Source: Flavobacteriaceae bacterium EG-1
GTDB taxonomy: Bacteria > Bacteroidota > Bacteroidia > Flavobacteriales > Flavobacteriaceae
Assembly (NCBI RefSeq): GCF_009649685.1
Contig: NZ_WJPK01000002.1
Span: 536,202-600,201 of the forward strand
DNA: 64,000 nt
Direction: 5' to 3'
How positions within the stretch are numbered: position 1 is the first letter of the stretch; each line of letters begins with the position of its first letter. The notes under the pieces were generated by a model that was not told the origin of the DNA, did no database searches, and saw nothing but the letters and a program-made list of their open reading frames with translations. This document shows positions 17,872 through 26,334 of this stretch, one piece after another. The translations under genes and the position numbers were made by a program.

Positions 17872-19098
17872 TCAATTGTATTCTATCTCTTCATTTTTAA
17901 AGAAAAACAAAAATATTGCAAAAACTACTCCTGCAAAAATCGCAGGAAAAATCCATATTTCTTTCCAGCTATGTACATTTTCCGAAATTAAAAATTCATC
18001 AGATATGATACCAGCAACCCAATATCCAATTAACATACCAACACCATAGGTTGCCAAGGTTATTAAACCTTGTGCTGCACTTTTTACTTTTTCACCAGCT
18101 TTAGAATCTGTATAAATCTGACCTGATACAAAGAAAAAATCATAGCAAATACCATGTAAACCAATACCCAATATTAACATAAAAAACAAATCTCCTGCAT
18201 TACCAAAGGCAAACAAAACGTATCGCACACCCCAGGCGAACATTCCAAAAAGTATCGTTTTCTTAAATCCATATTGTTTGAAGAAAAAAGGTAATAACAA
18301 CATAAACATCACTTCCGATATTTGCCCTAAAGTTGCCCATGTTGTAGAATTTTCAACCTTATATTCTGTTAGAAACAAACTTAGATTTTGATAATAAAAG
18401 GCCAAAGGAATACATATTAGCACTGATGAAAGAAAAAATATTAGAAAATTTCGATCTCGCAGCAACTTTAATGCATCTAGCCCTAAAATATCAGAAATAC
18501 TCACATTTCCATATTGCTTTGCAGTAGGAGGCGTTTTTGGCAAACTAAAACTAAACAAACCAAGAACTGCTGATGCTACTGCTACCATTAAAAAAGTATT
18601 CGACAATGCTCCTTGACTAATTTTCTCTATTGCATCCCAATGAAAACCAAAACTAATAACCCATCCAGCAATAATCCATCCGGCTGTACCAAAAACTCGA
18701 ACAAATGGAAATTCCTTACTCGGATTCTTTAGTTGCCTAAATGAAATTGAATTTACTAGTGCTAACGTCGGCATATACAAAATCATATAACACAAAACAT
18801 AAGGATAAAAATAGCTAAACTCAATTGCTTGCGACATTTGATACATTAAAATAGCCCCAACAATATGCAGAATTCCCAGAATTTTCTCAGCGTTAAAATA
18901 ACGATCTGCAATTAACCCCACAATAAAGGGCGCAATAATTGCACCCCAAGATTGCGTTGAAAACGCCATCCCAGTTTCAACTCCTGTTGCATTTAAATTA
19001 TTACTTAAATAAGACCCAAGAGTTACAAACCAACCTCCCCAAATAAAAAATTCAAGGAACATCATTATAGAAAGTTGCACCCTAATTTTTGGGTTCAT
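17872..19098 (-). CDS. MFS sugar or nucleoside permease (NupG-like)
   Basis: A 408-residue transporter with about twelve hydrophobic helices. The start MNPKIRVQLSIMMFLEFFIWGGW and the glycine-rich helices fit the nucleoside:H+ symporter branch of the major facilitator superfamily. A longer frame begins at 19128, but that start overlaps the upstream DinB gene; ATG 19098 gives the usual family N-terminus. Members of this branch often sit beside Gfo/Idh and DUF1080 genes in Bacteroidota, so transport of a glycoside or keto-sugar is more likely than a nucleoside. It lies 50 bases before the Gfo/Idh gene. Confidence 0.86.
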   Translation of the reverse strand: MNPKIRVQLSIMMFLEFFIWGGWFVTLGSYLSNNLNATGVETGMAFSTQSWGAIIAPFIVGLIADRYFNAEKILGILHIVGAILMYQMSQAIEFSYFYPYVLCYMILYMPTLALVNSISFRQLKNPSKEFPFVRVFGTAGWIIAGWVISFGFHWDAIEKISQGALSNTFLMVAVASAVLGLFSFSLPKTPPTAKQYGNVSISDILGLDALKLLRDRNFLIFFLSSVLICIPLAFYYQNLSLFLTEYKVENSTTWATLGQISEVMFMLLLPFFFKQYGFKKTILFGMFAWGVRYVLFAFGNAGDLFFMLILGIGLHGICYDFFFVSGQIYTDSKAGEKVKSAAQGLITLATYGVGMLIGYWVAGIISDEFLISENVHSWKEIWIFPAIFAGVVFAIFLFFFKNEEIEYN

Positions 19099-19108
19099 AT
19101 TTGCTTGT

Positions 19109-19552
19109 TTATCGTTTGTAAAAAACATAATCTAAGGACATGGGCTCAATATTGTTTTGCCTTAAATTCATCGTAATTTGCCCTCTATGATGCGTAGAAT
19201 GATTAAGAATATGAAATAATATGTCTTTTATATTATTCGAATATAAACGGCCCTGAGAATTTTCATAATCTATTCTTTTTTCGAAATTATCTGCATTTGA
19301 TGTAATTTCAAAAGAAGACCTCTGATTTTCATAATGAACATCATTCCAAGTTGGTATAGCATGAATTTGCCATACATCAAAATCGGGCTTCCTACCTATT
19401 ATTCTCGAATTCCAAATATTATGTGCATTCAAAATATGCGAAAACAACTCAACCGTTTTTTCGGACACTTCTGATTCATCCACACACAATTCAATTATTT
19501 TTTTATTACAATAAAAATTATAATCAAAAAGTTGATTAAAAAAGACTTTCAT
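19109..19552 (-). CDS. DinB-family metalloprotein
   Basis: A 147-residue four-helix bundle of the DinB/YfiT superfamily. The metal-binding His triad is visible: one His in LNAHNIW (about residue 43) and two in STHHRGQ (about residues 124-125). Such proteins are putative thiol-dependent transferases. It starts the operon that continues to the MFS permease, with only ten bases between the genes. Confidence 0.85.
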   Translation of the reverse strand: MKVFFNQLFDYNFYCNKKIIELCVDESEVSEKTVELFSHILNAHNIWNSRIIGRKPDFDVWQIHAIPTWNDVHYENQRSSFEITSNADNFEKRIDYENSQGRLYSNNIKDILFHILNHSTHHRGQITMNLRQNNIEPMSLDYVFYKR

Positions 19553-19679
19553 CTACCGATTACATTTTAACTTCAGTAGTTCCTTATCAGGGGGAAATAA
19601 GTGATATATACCTATATGATTTCGCTACCTCAGTAAATTTAATAAAGATAAACCTTCATTACATTATACAATTGTTCAT

Positions 19680-20672
19680 TTATTTTAATTCTTTAGCTAC
19701 TTTCAACATCAAATCTTTAGTTGCAATAATACCTTCTGCTTCACTCAATTCTTTACCCTCATACTCAACACCAATAAAACCGGTATAGCCTGCATCTTTA
19801 ACAATTTGTAGCATCTTTTTATAATCAATATTGACTTCATTTCCATTTTCATCAAAATCATTAGACTTTGCACTAACGGCCATCGCATGAGGCATTAACT
19901 CCGTTACACCTTTGTAGATATCATACATCTCTGCACATTCCCAACTATCTTTTTTTCTTGTAATACAAAAATTACCAAAATCTGGTAAGCTTCCACAATT
20001 ATCCATATTTACTTCTTCCATTACTGCAGCGTGCATTGCTCCATTCGAAGAAAGACCTCCATGATTTTCAACAAGAATTTCAATATTCTTGGTTTTGGCG
20101 TATGTTGCAAGTTTAGTTAATCCATCAACAGAATTAGCATGCCATTTAACAGGATCCGATTCACCATTTAAATTAACACGAATTGCATGACATCCCATAG
20201 CTGCGGCAGCATCAACCCATTTATAATGCCGTTCTACAGCAGCATCACGTTCAGCTTTATCACTTACCGCCAGATTACCCTGTCCATCAATCATAATTAA
20301 TACATTCTGCATGCCATGCTTTTTGGCTTCAGCGTTTGATTTTTCAACAAAAGCAGCCATTGCCTCAGGTGAATATTCATTGTTTTCTAAATCAGCAGGA
20401 TATAATTGACTTACATATTCTAGACCAGTAAAACCCCATTCCTTTGCTTTTTCCGCAAATGTATAAGGGTCCACTTTATCCTTTTTAATCATATTATGAA
20501 TGGACCATTGCGCCAATGAAAGCTGAAAAAAAGGTACTGCTACTTCTTTACTTTCTACTTCTAAAGCCTGAGTTTCTACATTTTTCTTTTTCTCTTTACA
20601 TGAAAATGTAATTGTAGACAATAAAAAAATAGCGACAATTGAATTTATTCTTAAAACGTTTTTTACTTTCAT
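19680..20672 (-). CDS. Exported TIM-barrel sugar isomerase/epimerase-like lipoprotein
   Basis: A 330-residue lipoprotein: a hydrophobic N-terminus ends in lipobox TITFSC, followed by a Lys-rich linker and an AP-endonuclease-2-like TIM barrel (LAQWSIH, GFTGLEYVSQLY, ILVENHGGLSS, SLPDFGNFC, FIGVEYEG). Glu and Asp at the ends of strands supply metal ligands. Export suggests it works in the periplasm, alongside the DUF1080 lipoprotein, on oxidised glycosides. It is divergent from the second GMC gene, mirroring the arrangement at 14.2 kb. Confidence 0.87.
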   Translation of the reverse strand: MKVKNVLRINSIVAIFLLSTITFSCKEKKKNVETQALEVESKEVAVPFFQLSLAQWSIHNMIKKDKVDPYTFAEKAKEWGFTGLEYVSQLYPADLENNEYSPEAMAAFVEKSNAEAKKHGMQNVLIMIDGQGNLAVSDKAERDAAVERHYKWVDAAAAMGCHAIRVNLNGESDPVKWHANSVDGLTKLATYAKTKNIEILVENHGGLSSNGAMHAAVMEEVNMDNCGSLPDFGNFCITRKKDSWECAEMYDIYKGVTELMPHAMAVSAKSNDFDENGNEVNIDYKKMLQIVKDAGYTGFIGVEYEGKELSEAEGIIATKDLMLKVAKELK

Positions 20673-20846
20673 AATTATTTACAATGTGAATTAAATTTAT
20701 ACTTAGGGATACTATTTAATTTATTAATTCTCCTCGAATTATTTAACAAAACTATCTGCCAATTGCTATATATTCAAAAGAGTTAAGGTTTAAATGTAGA
20801 AATTTAATTTAATATTTAATAAATTTAGACGATAAACAATTTATAC

Positions 20847-22559
20847 ATGAATAATTTCTATAATAATGAGGTACAGGAGTCGTATGATGCAATTGTAGTT
20901 GGCTCAGGCATTAGTGGTGGATGGGCAGCCAAGGAACTGTGTGAAAACGGCTTAAAAACACTTGTTCTTGAGCGTGGAAGAATGGTTAAACATATTGAAG
21001 ATTATGTTACCGCTAATATGGATCCATGGGATTTTCCAAATGCTGGCAAACCAACACAAGAAGACATTGCAAAACAAGAAAAACAAAACAGAACTGGTTA
21101 CACAACCAATGCGGCTAGTAAAATGTGGTTTGTAAATGACCTTGAACATCCCTACAATGAAATTAGACGATTTGACTGGATGCGTGGATACCACGTTGGT
21201 GGAAGATCATTACAATGGGGCAGACAAAGTTACCGCTGGAGTGATATTGATTTTAGCGCAAATAAAAATGAAGGTATTGCGGTTGATTGGCCAGTACGAT
21301 ATAAAGATATTGCACCTTGGTATGCAAAAGTAGAAGATTACATTGGTGTTAGTGGAGAGGCGCTAAATCTTCCACAATTACCGGACAGCAACTTTTTACC
21401 TCAAATGGAATTAAATTGTGTAGAAGAACATTTTAAAGAAAAAGTAAAAGCAGGATTTGAGAATAGACCTGTAACAATAGGACGTGTTGCTCATATTACA
21501 GGAACTAAGAATTTTGATGGCCGAACTAAATGTCAATTCAGAAATCGTTGTATTCGCGGGTGTCCTTTTGGAGGTTATTTTAGTAGTCTATCATCTACCT
21601 TGCCCGCTGCAGAGGCGACAGGTAATTTAACGCTTCGACCAAATTCTATAGTTCATGAAATTATATATGATGCAGATACTAAAAAAGCGGTCGGAGTTAA
21701 AGTGATAGATAGAGTATCCAAAGAAACTTATGAATTTAAAGCAAAGGTTATATTCCTTTGTGCTTCTGCCATTGCTTCCGCATCAATATTAATGCAATCT
21801 AAATCGGATCGTTTCCCTAATGGTATGGGTAACGACTCAGATCAATTAGGGCGCAATATTATGGACCATCATTTGGGTGTAGGGGCTTCTGGAAAATTTG
21901 ACGGATTCGAAGATAAATATTATAAAGGAAGAAGACCAAATGGCGTTTATATTCCACGTTTTAGAAACTTAGGTGGTAAATCTAACAGAACCGATTACAA
22001 AAGAGGTTTTGGTTATCAAGGTGGTGCAAGTAGAGGCAACTGGGAAGATTTAGTTGCGGAATTAGCTTATGGTAAAGATTTAAAAAATGCTGTTGAAAAG
22101 CCAGGCGGATGGAGAATGGGAATTGGAGGTTTCGGTGAAGTACTACCTTATGAAGATAACAGAATGACATTAGATTATGAAAAAAAGGATGCTTGGGGGT
22201 TACCAACTGTTACATTTGATGCCGACCTACAAGAAAATGAATTTAACATGCGTAAAGACATGCAAGAATCTGCCGTTGAAATGTTAGAAAAAGCGGGTTT
22301 TAAAGACGTAAAAGGTCATGACGGACCAACAGGCTTAGGGCTAGGAATTCATGAAATGGGTACAGCGCGTATGGGTAGAAATAGAAAAACTTCAGTATTA
22401 AATGGAAACAATCAATTACATGATGTTCCTAATGTTTACGTAACAGATGGTGCCTTTATGACCTCTGCTGCTTGTGTAAACCCCTCGTTAACTTATATGG
22501 CATTTACAGCCAGAGCTGCTAATCATGCAGTTTCACAACTTAAAAAAGGAAATATATAA
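20847..22559 (+). CDS. GMC oxidoreductase, probable glucoside 3-dehydrogenase catalytic subunit (copy 2)
   Basis: A 570-residue paralog of the protein at 14362, with the same FAD motif (GSGISGGWAAKELC), the same C-x5-C-x3-C pattern at C229, C235 and C239, and the same C-terminal GIHEMGTARMG and ACVNPSLTYMAF. The stop overlaps the next ATG as TAATG, so it is translationally coupled to the subunit-3-like gene, as in bacterial FAD sugar dehydrogenases. It probably oxidises a glycoside and feeds electrons to membrane carriers. The sugar is unknown. Confidence 0.92.
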   Translation: MNNFYNNEVQESYDAIVVGSGISGGWAAKELCENGLKTLVLERGRMVKHIEDYVTANMDPWDFPNAGKPTQEDIAKQEKQNRTGYTTNAASKMWFVNDLEHPYNEIRRFDWMRGYHVGGRSLQWGRQSYRWSDIDFSANKNEGIAVDWPVRYKDIAPWYAKVEDYIGVSGEALNLPQLPDSNFLPQMELNCVEEHFKEKVKAGFENRPVTIGRVAHITGTKNFDGRTKCQFRNRCIRGCPFGGYFSSLSSTLPAAEATGNLTLRPNSIVHEIIYDADTKKAVGVKVIDRVSKETYEFKAKVIFLCASAIASASILMQSKSDRFPNGMGNDSDQLGRNIMDHHLGVGASGKFDGFEDKYYKGRRPNGVYIPRFRNLGGKSNRTDYKRGFGYQGGASRGNWEDLVAELAYGKDLKNAVEKPGGWRMGIGGFGEVLPYEDNRMTLDYEKKDAWGLPTVTFDADLQENEFNMRKDMQESAVEMLEKAGFKDVKGHDGPTGLGLGIHEMGTARMGRNRKTSVLNGNNQLHDVPNVYVTDGAFMTSAACVNPSLTYMAFTARAANHAVSQLKKGNI

Positions 22560-23206
22560 TGGATAGAAGAAAAGCACTCAAAAATATGGGAGTGGCACTA
22601 GGTTACACCATTGCTACCCCAACATTATTAAGCATTGTTCAGAGCTGTAAAAGTGAAAACGCAGTAACGTGGGTTCCAGACTTTTTAACAGCCGAACAAG
22701 GTGCAGCTATTACCAAATTAGTAGATATTATATTACCAGCGACAGACACACCTTCAGCATCAGAACTTCAAGTTCATTTATTTATAGATAAGTTTGCTAA
22801 TGAAGTTATGGACAAAGAAAAGCAAGACTTCTTTAAAATGTCGATGGATAAATTTTTAAGCAATGCGCTAAAAACAGCTGGTAAAGAAAAAACGCTTGAC
22901 TTAAGTGCTGAAGATTTAGAAAAAACTTTAGCAAGTACCTTAAAAATCTCAAAAGAGCAACAAATAAAAAATTCTGAAGCCATAGCGGATTACAACAAAG
23001 CACTTAAAGCAAATGAAAGCGCTAGCCTAGATGACGATGCAGCTGCATATGCTTTTGCGAGTGAATTACGAGGCACAACAATATGGGGATACAAAACGTC
23101 TGAATACGTAGGCGAGAAAGTTCTTGCCTATTTACCAATACCAGGCGAGTACGTAGGTTGCGGTGATCTCACAGAATTAACTGATGGCAAGGCCTGGTCA
23201 TTGTAA
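22559..23206 (+). CDS. Gluconate 2-dehydrogenase subunit 3-like protein
   Basis: A 215-residue partner subunit. The N-terminus (MDRRKALKNMG, hydrophobic, then QSC) looks like a Tat/lipoprotein export signal, with Arg-Arg at residues 3-4. The body contains the family segment FLTAEQGAAITKLVDIILPATDTPSA and ends in GYKTSEYVGEKVLAYLPIPGEYVGC. In sugar dehydrogenases this small subunit carries the catalytic subunit to the membrane through Tat. It overlaps the GMC gene by one base. It is the only such subunit in the window, although there are two GMC enzymes. Confidence 0.9.
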   Translation: MDRRKALKNMGVALGYTIATPTLLSIVQSCKSENAVTWVPDFLTAEQGAAITKLVDIILPATDTPSASELQVHLFIDKFANEVMDKEKQDFFKMSMDKFLSNALKTAGKEKTLDLSAEDLEKTLASTLKISKEQQIKNSEAIADYNKALKANESASLDDDAAAYAFASELRGTTIWGYKTSEYVGEKVLAYLPIPGEYVGCGDLTELTDGKAWSL

Positions 23207-23218
23207 ACTATAATTAAC

Positions 23219-24133
23219 ATGAAAAGAAGAAGTTTTATTCAAAAAACTGCACTAACAACCGGAGCACTTTCTATGACAGGTGTATTATCACATGCTAATT
23301 CGGCAGAGCTATCTGTAGCACATAATTTCAACTTAAAATATGCGCCACATTTAGGGATGTTTAAAAATTTAGCTGGTGATGATCCAATTGATCAAATAAA
23401 TTTTATGGCGGATCAAGGGTTTACTGCTTTTGAAGATAATGGCATGATGAAACGTGACATTGCCCTACAAACTAAAATGGGTGAGACCTTAGCAAAACGT
23501 GGTATGACCATGGGGGTTTTTGTAATTGACAAAGGCGGCAATATGGCTAACACACTTGCTGCTGGCAAACAAGAATATATTGATATCTTTTTAGATGGAT
23601 GTAAAAAAGCTGTTGAAGTTGCAAAGCGTGTTAATGCCAAATGGATGACTGTTGTGCCTGGCGGATTTGAAAGAAAACTACCTATTGGTGTACAAGACGG
23701 CAACGTAATTGAAGCTTTAAAAAGAGGTGCAGAAATATTAGAACCGCACGGTTTAGTAATGGTTCTTGAACCATTATCAGATTCACCTGATTTGTATTTG
23801 CAAAATTCTGATCAAACCTATATGATTTGTAAAGGAGTAGACAGCCCTGCGTGTAAAATTCTTTTTGATATTTATCATATGCAAAAAACCGAGGGGCATT
23901 TAATTCATAATATGGGTTTAACTTGGGATGAAGTTGCATACATACAAATTGGCGATAACCCTGGTAGAAAAGAACCTACTACTGGTGAAATAAATTATAA
24001 GAACGTTTTTAAATGGATTCATGAAAAAGGTTTCGATGGTGTTTTAGGAATGGAACATGGAAATTCTAAAGACGGAAAAGCTGGTGAACAAGCGGTAATT
24101 GATGCGTACAAGCATGAAGATGCTTTTATGTAG
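23219..24133 (+). CDS. Hydroxypyruvate isomerase-like TIM barrel with twin-Arg signal
   Basis: A 304-residue protein. The N-terminus MKRRSFIQKTALTTGAL is a clear Tat signal (RRSFIQK). The rest is an AP-endonuclease-2/hydroxypyruvate isomerase-like barrel with metal-ligand segments VLEPLSD, LFDIYHMQ, YIQIGDNPGR and GMEHGNS. It is third in the operon with the GMC enzyme and subunit 3, and being folded before export is likely to act in the periplasm on the product of the dehydrogenase. Real hydroxypyruvate isomerase activity is not implied. Confidence 0.88.
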   Translation: MKRRSFIQKTALTTGALSMTGVLSHANSAELSVAHNFNLKYAPHLGMFKNLAGDDPIDQINFMADQGFTAFEDNGMMKRDIALQTKMGETLAKRGMTMGVFVIDKGGNMANTLAAGKQEYIDIFLDGCKKAVEVAKRVNAKWMTVVPGGFERKLPIGVQDGNVIEALKRGAEILEPHGLVMVLEPLSDSPDLYLQNSDQTYMICKGVDSPACKILFDIYHMQKTEGHLIHNMGLTWDEVAYIQIGDNPGRKEPTTGEINYKNVFKWIHEKGFDGVLGMEHGNSKDGKAGEQAVIDAYKHEDAFM

Positions 24134-24150
24134 AATGAATAAATTTAATT

Positions 24151-24184
24151 AAAAAAGGGTTTCCAAATTGGAAACCCTTTTTTA
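24151..24184. terminator. Bidirectional terminator
   Basis: A hairpin aaagggtttcc/ggaaaccctt with a short AAATT loop has A-run and T-run flanks. It lies between convergent genes and closes the GMC operon and the TrpB2 gene. Confidence 0.88.
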
Positions 24185-24204
24185 ATAATTATTTTTGCTA
24201 AATG

Positions 24205-25572
24205 CTAATTCGGAATTTCTGGCGTATTTAATCGCGAAATAGATGCGTTTATTTCTTCTTGTGACAATTCGTGTTTCACAATTTTACCATCAAAATAATC
24301 GTCATATGCTTTCATATCAAAATTACCATGACCGCATAAATTGAAAAGTATTGTTTTAGAAACACCTTCTTCTTTACACTTTTTAGCTTCTGCAATAACT
24401 GTAGCAATACCGTGAGTTGCTTCTGGTGCTGGAATTATTCCTTCTGTTTTCGCAAAAAGAACACCAGCCTCAAAAACTTCTACATTATCATGCGCTACGG
24501 CTTCAATTAGTTTGTCTTTTAAAAGCTGACTAACAATAACTCCGGCTCCATGATAACGCAATCCGCCTGCATGTATTGGTGCAGGAACAAAATCATGGCC
24601 TAAAGTATACATCGGCAGTAAAGGAGTCATTCCGCCCGTATCACCAAAGTCATATCGAAATACACCTCTTGTTAACTTAGGGCATGAGGTGGGCTCACTT
24701 GCGATGCAGCGAATGTTTTTACCTTCTTCTAAATTTAATCTTAAAAAAGGAAAAGCCAATCCAGCAAAATTTGAACCACCACCAAAAGGAGCCACTACTA
24801 TATCGGGCATATCTCCAGCCTTTTCCATTTGTTTAATGGCCTCTTGACCAATAATAGTCTGATGCAATTTTACATGATTTAATACACTCCCTAAGGCGTA
24901 CTTGGTGTCCTCACGTTGAGCTGCCATTTCAACTGCTTCTGAAATTGCAATACCTAAAGAACCAGGGCTGTCTGGATTCTCAGCTAATATCTTTCTACCG
25001 GCCTCAGTTAAATTTGTTGGTGATGCATAAACATTGGCACCCCAAGCATTCATCATAGATTTTCTATAAGGTTTATGATGATATGATAGTTTCACCATAT
25101 AAACATCACATTCTATTCCGAAATGTTGACAAGCAAAACTTAAAGCACTACCCCACTGACCTGCTCCTGTTTCGGTTGTAATTCTTTTAACACCTTCTTG
25201 TTTACTATAATAAGCCTGAGGCACAGCTGTATTTGGCTTGTGAGAACCAGAAGGACTAACTCCTTCATACTTATAATATATTTTTGCAGGAGTATCTAAA
25301 GCTTTTTCTAAGCCATAAGCCCTATACAGTGGCGTAGGTCTCCAAAGTGAATAAAGATTACGAACTTCATCAGGAATTGGAATCCACTTTTCTGCACTCA
25401 CCTCTTGTTCAATAAGTGCCATTGGAAATAGAGGCGCCAATGCTTCCGGACCTATGGGCTCTAAAGTCCCGGGGTTTAAAGGAGGTAATGGCTTATTAGG
25501 CATGTCCGCAACAATGTTATACCAATTCTCTGGAATCTCATTTTCATCAAGGATAATCTTTCTTTTTTTCAT
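24205..25572 (-). CDS. TrpB-like (TrpB2) PLP enzyme
   Basis: A 455-residue fold-type II PLP enzyme of the TrpB2 group, which differs from canonical TrpB by a longer N-terminus. The Schiff-base Lys lies in SGSHKPNTA, and the phosphate loop GGGSNFAG is present. The product is tryptophan from indole and serine, usually without TrpA. No other trp gene is here, and solitary TrpB2 may act in indole salvage. The start ATG gives the family N-terminus with NWYN at about residue 16. Confidence 0.93.
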   Translation of the reverse strand: MKKRKIILDENEIPENWYNIVADMPNKPLPPLNPGTLEPIGPEALAPLFPMALIEQEVSAEKWIPIPDEVRNLYSLWRPTPLYRAYGLEKALDTPAKIYYKYEGVSPSGSHKPNTAVPQAYYSKQEGVKRITTETGAGQWGSALSFACQHFGIECDVYMVKLSYHHKPYRKSMMNAWGANVYASPTNLTEAGRKILAENPDSPGSLGIAISEAVEMAAQREDTKYALGSVLNHVKLHQTIIGQEAIKQMEKAGDMPDIVVAPFGGGSNFAGLAFPFLRLNLEEGKNIRCIASEPTSCPKLTRGVFRYDFGDTGGMTPLLPMYTLGHDFVPAPIHAGGLRYHGAGVIVSQLLKDKLIEAVAHDNVEVFEAGVLFAKTEGIIPAPEATHGIATVIAEAKKCKEEGVSKTILFNLCGHGNFDMKAYDDYFDGKIVKHELSQEEINASISRLNTPEIPN

Positions 25573-25781
25573 TATTCAATTATTAATATAAAATTTAAAC
25601 AAGGCTTATTACTGCGTTTTAGGCTGTTTACGGATATAATTGTGCATTTTATCGATTACTATTTGCATGAAAATACCTTTCAACGAATTTTTTAACCGTT
25701 TTCGACATACAACATACTATAAAAATAAGATAAATCTCAAAACGCCCGTTGTACTATTATAACCTATTTAAAACTTATGCT

Positions 25782-25898
25782 ATGGTCCCTTATCTTTTAA
25801 TTGCTGCTTACGTTTTATTACTTTTTGTTGGAAGAATATACTACCGCAAATTTTCAAATTCTAATTTGAAGAATAATGGTAATTTCAGCGAAGCATAA
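25782..25898 (+). CDS. Micro-ORF: 38-aa single-helix membrane peptide
   Basis: An ATG-TAA frame of 38 residues: a hydrophobic helix (VPYLLIAAYVLLLFVG) followed by a positive patch (RIYYRK) and a short polar Asn-rich tail, which predicts N-out/C-in topology. It shares the pattern YLxI...IAAY with the peptide at 26004, 105 bases downstream. It lies in a gap too long for two unrelated promoters. Coding is inferred from composition only. Confidence 0.4.
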   Translation: MVPYLLIAAYVLLLFVGRIYYRKFSNSNLKNNGNFSEA

Positions 25899-26003
25899 TC
25901 CTACTAAAATTCGTTAAAAAGCATCTTTTTTCCGATTTAGTGTAATTTTGGTAAACTATTTGCGTTACTTATGCGTATATAGTTTATCAAAATTTACCTA
26001 AAC

Positions 26004-26087
26004 ATGGACAATTACCTTATTATTTTAATGATTTACATCGCTGCTTACATGTTTTCAGTAGCGTTGCGTCCGTATATTAAAAAATAA
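26004..26087 (+). CDS. Micro-ORF: 27-aa single-helix membrane peptide
   Basis: A 27-residue frame (MDNYLIILMIYIAAYMFSVA, then LRPYIKK): one hydrophobic helix and a positively charged end. It resembles the 38-residue peptide upstream, including the shared IAAY. No homologue is recalled. It may be a regulator or subunit of a membrane complex, but this is speculation. Confidence 0.4.
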   Translation: MDNYLIILMIYIAAYMFSVALRPYIKK

Positions 26088-26255
26088 TATACACTCTGTA
26101 TAATCATTTTTCTTTTCTCTACTAGTGCACAATTTTTCGTGCAATTTTTTCGTTGTCCTTTTTTTAAAAAAAACTTTTAGTATTTAAATAAAATGAACTT
26201 TAAATTAATTTAAAGTATATAAATCAATCATTCTAAAACTAATACATTTTTACAA

Positions 26256-26284
26256 GAAAAAACCCCTGTAAAAACAAGGGTTTT
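26256..26284 (-). terminator. Terminator of the nrdB-nrdA operon
   Basis: A hairpin (aaaaccc with gggtttt, 26259-26265 and 26278-26284, one internal mismatch) is followed on the minus strand by a T-tract. It lies 50 bases past the nrdA stop. Confidence 0.75.
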
Positions 26285-26334
26285 GTTAAATATGTGAAAT
26301 TTTTATTTGTTTTTATTCACTATTAATTCTCCAA

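Larger units (their letters stand above)
25573..26334. other. 760-base interval with two micro-ORFs
   Basis: No gene of ordinary size. Two short ORFs for single-helix peptides (25782-25898 and 26004-26087) and a terminator at its right end are listed separately. The rest is AT-rich without recognised structure. Confidence 0.5.
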
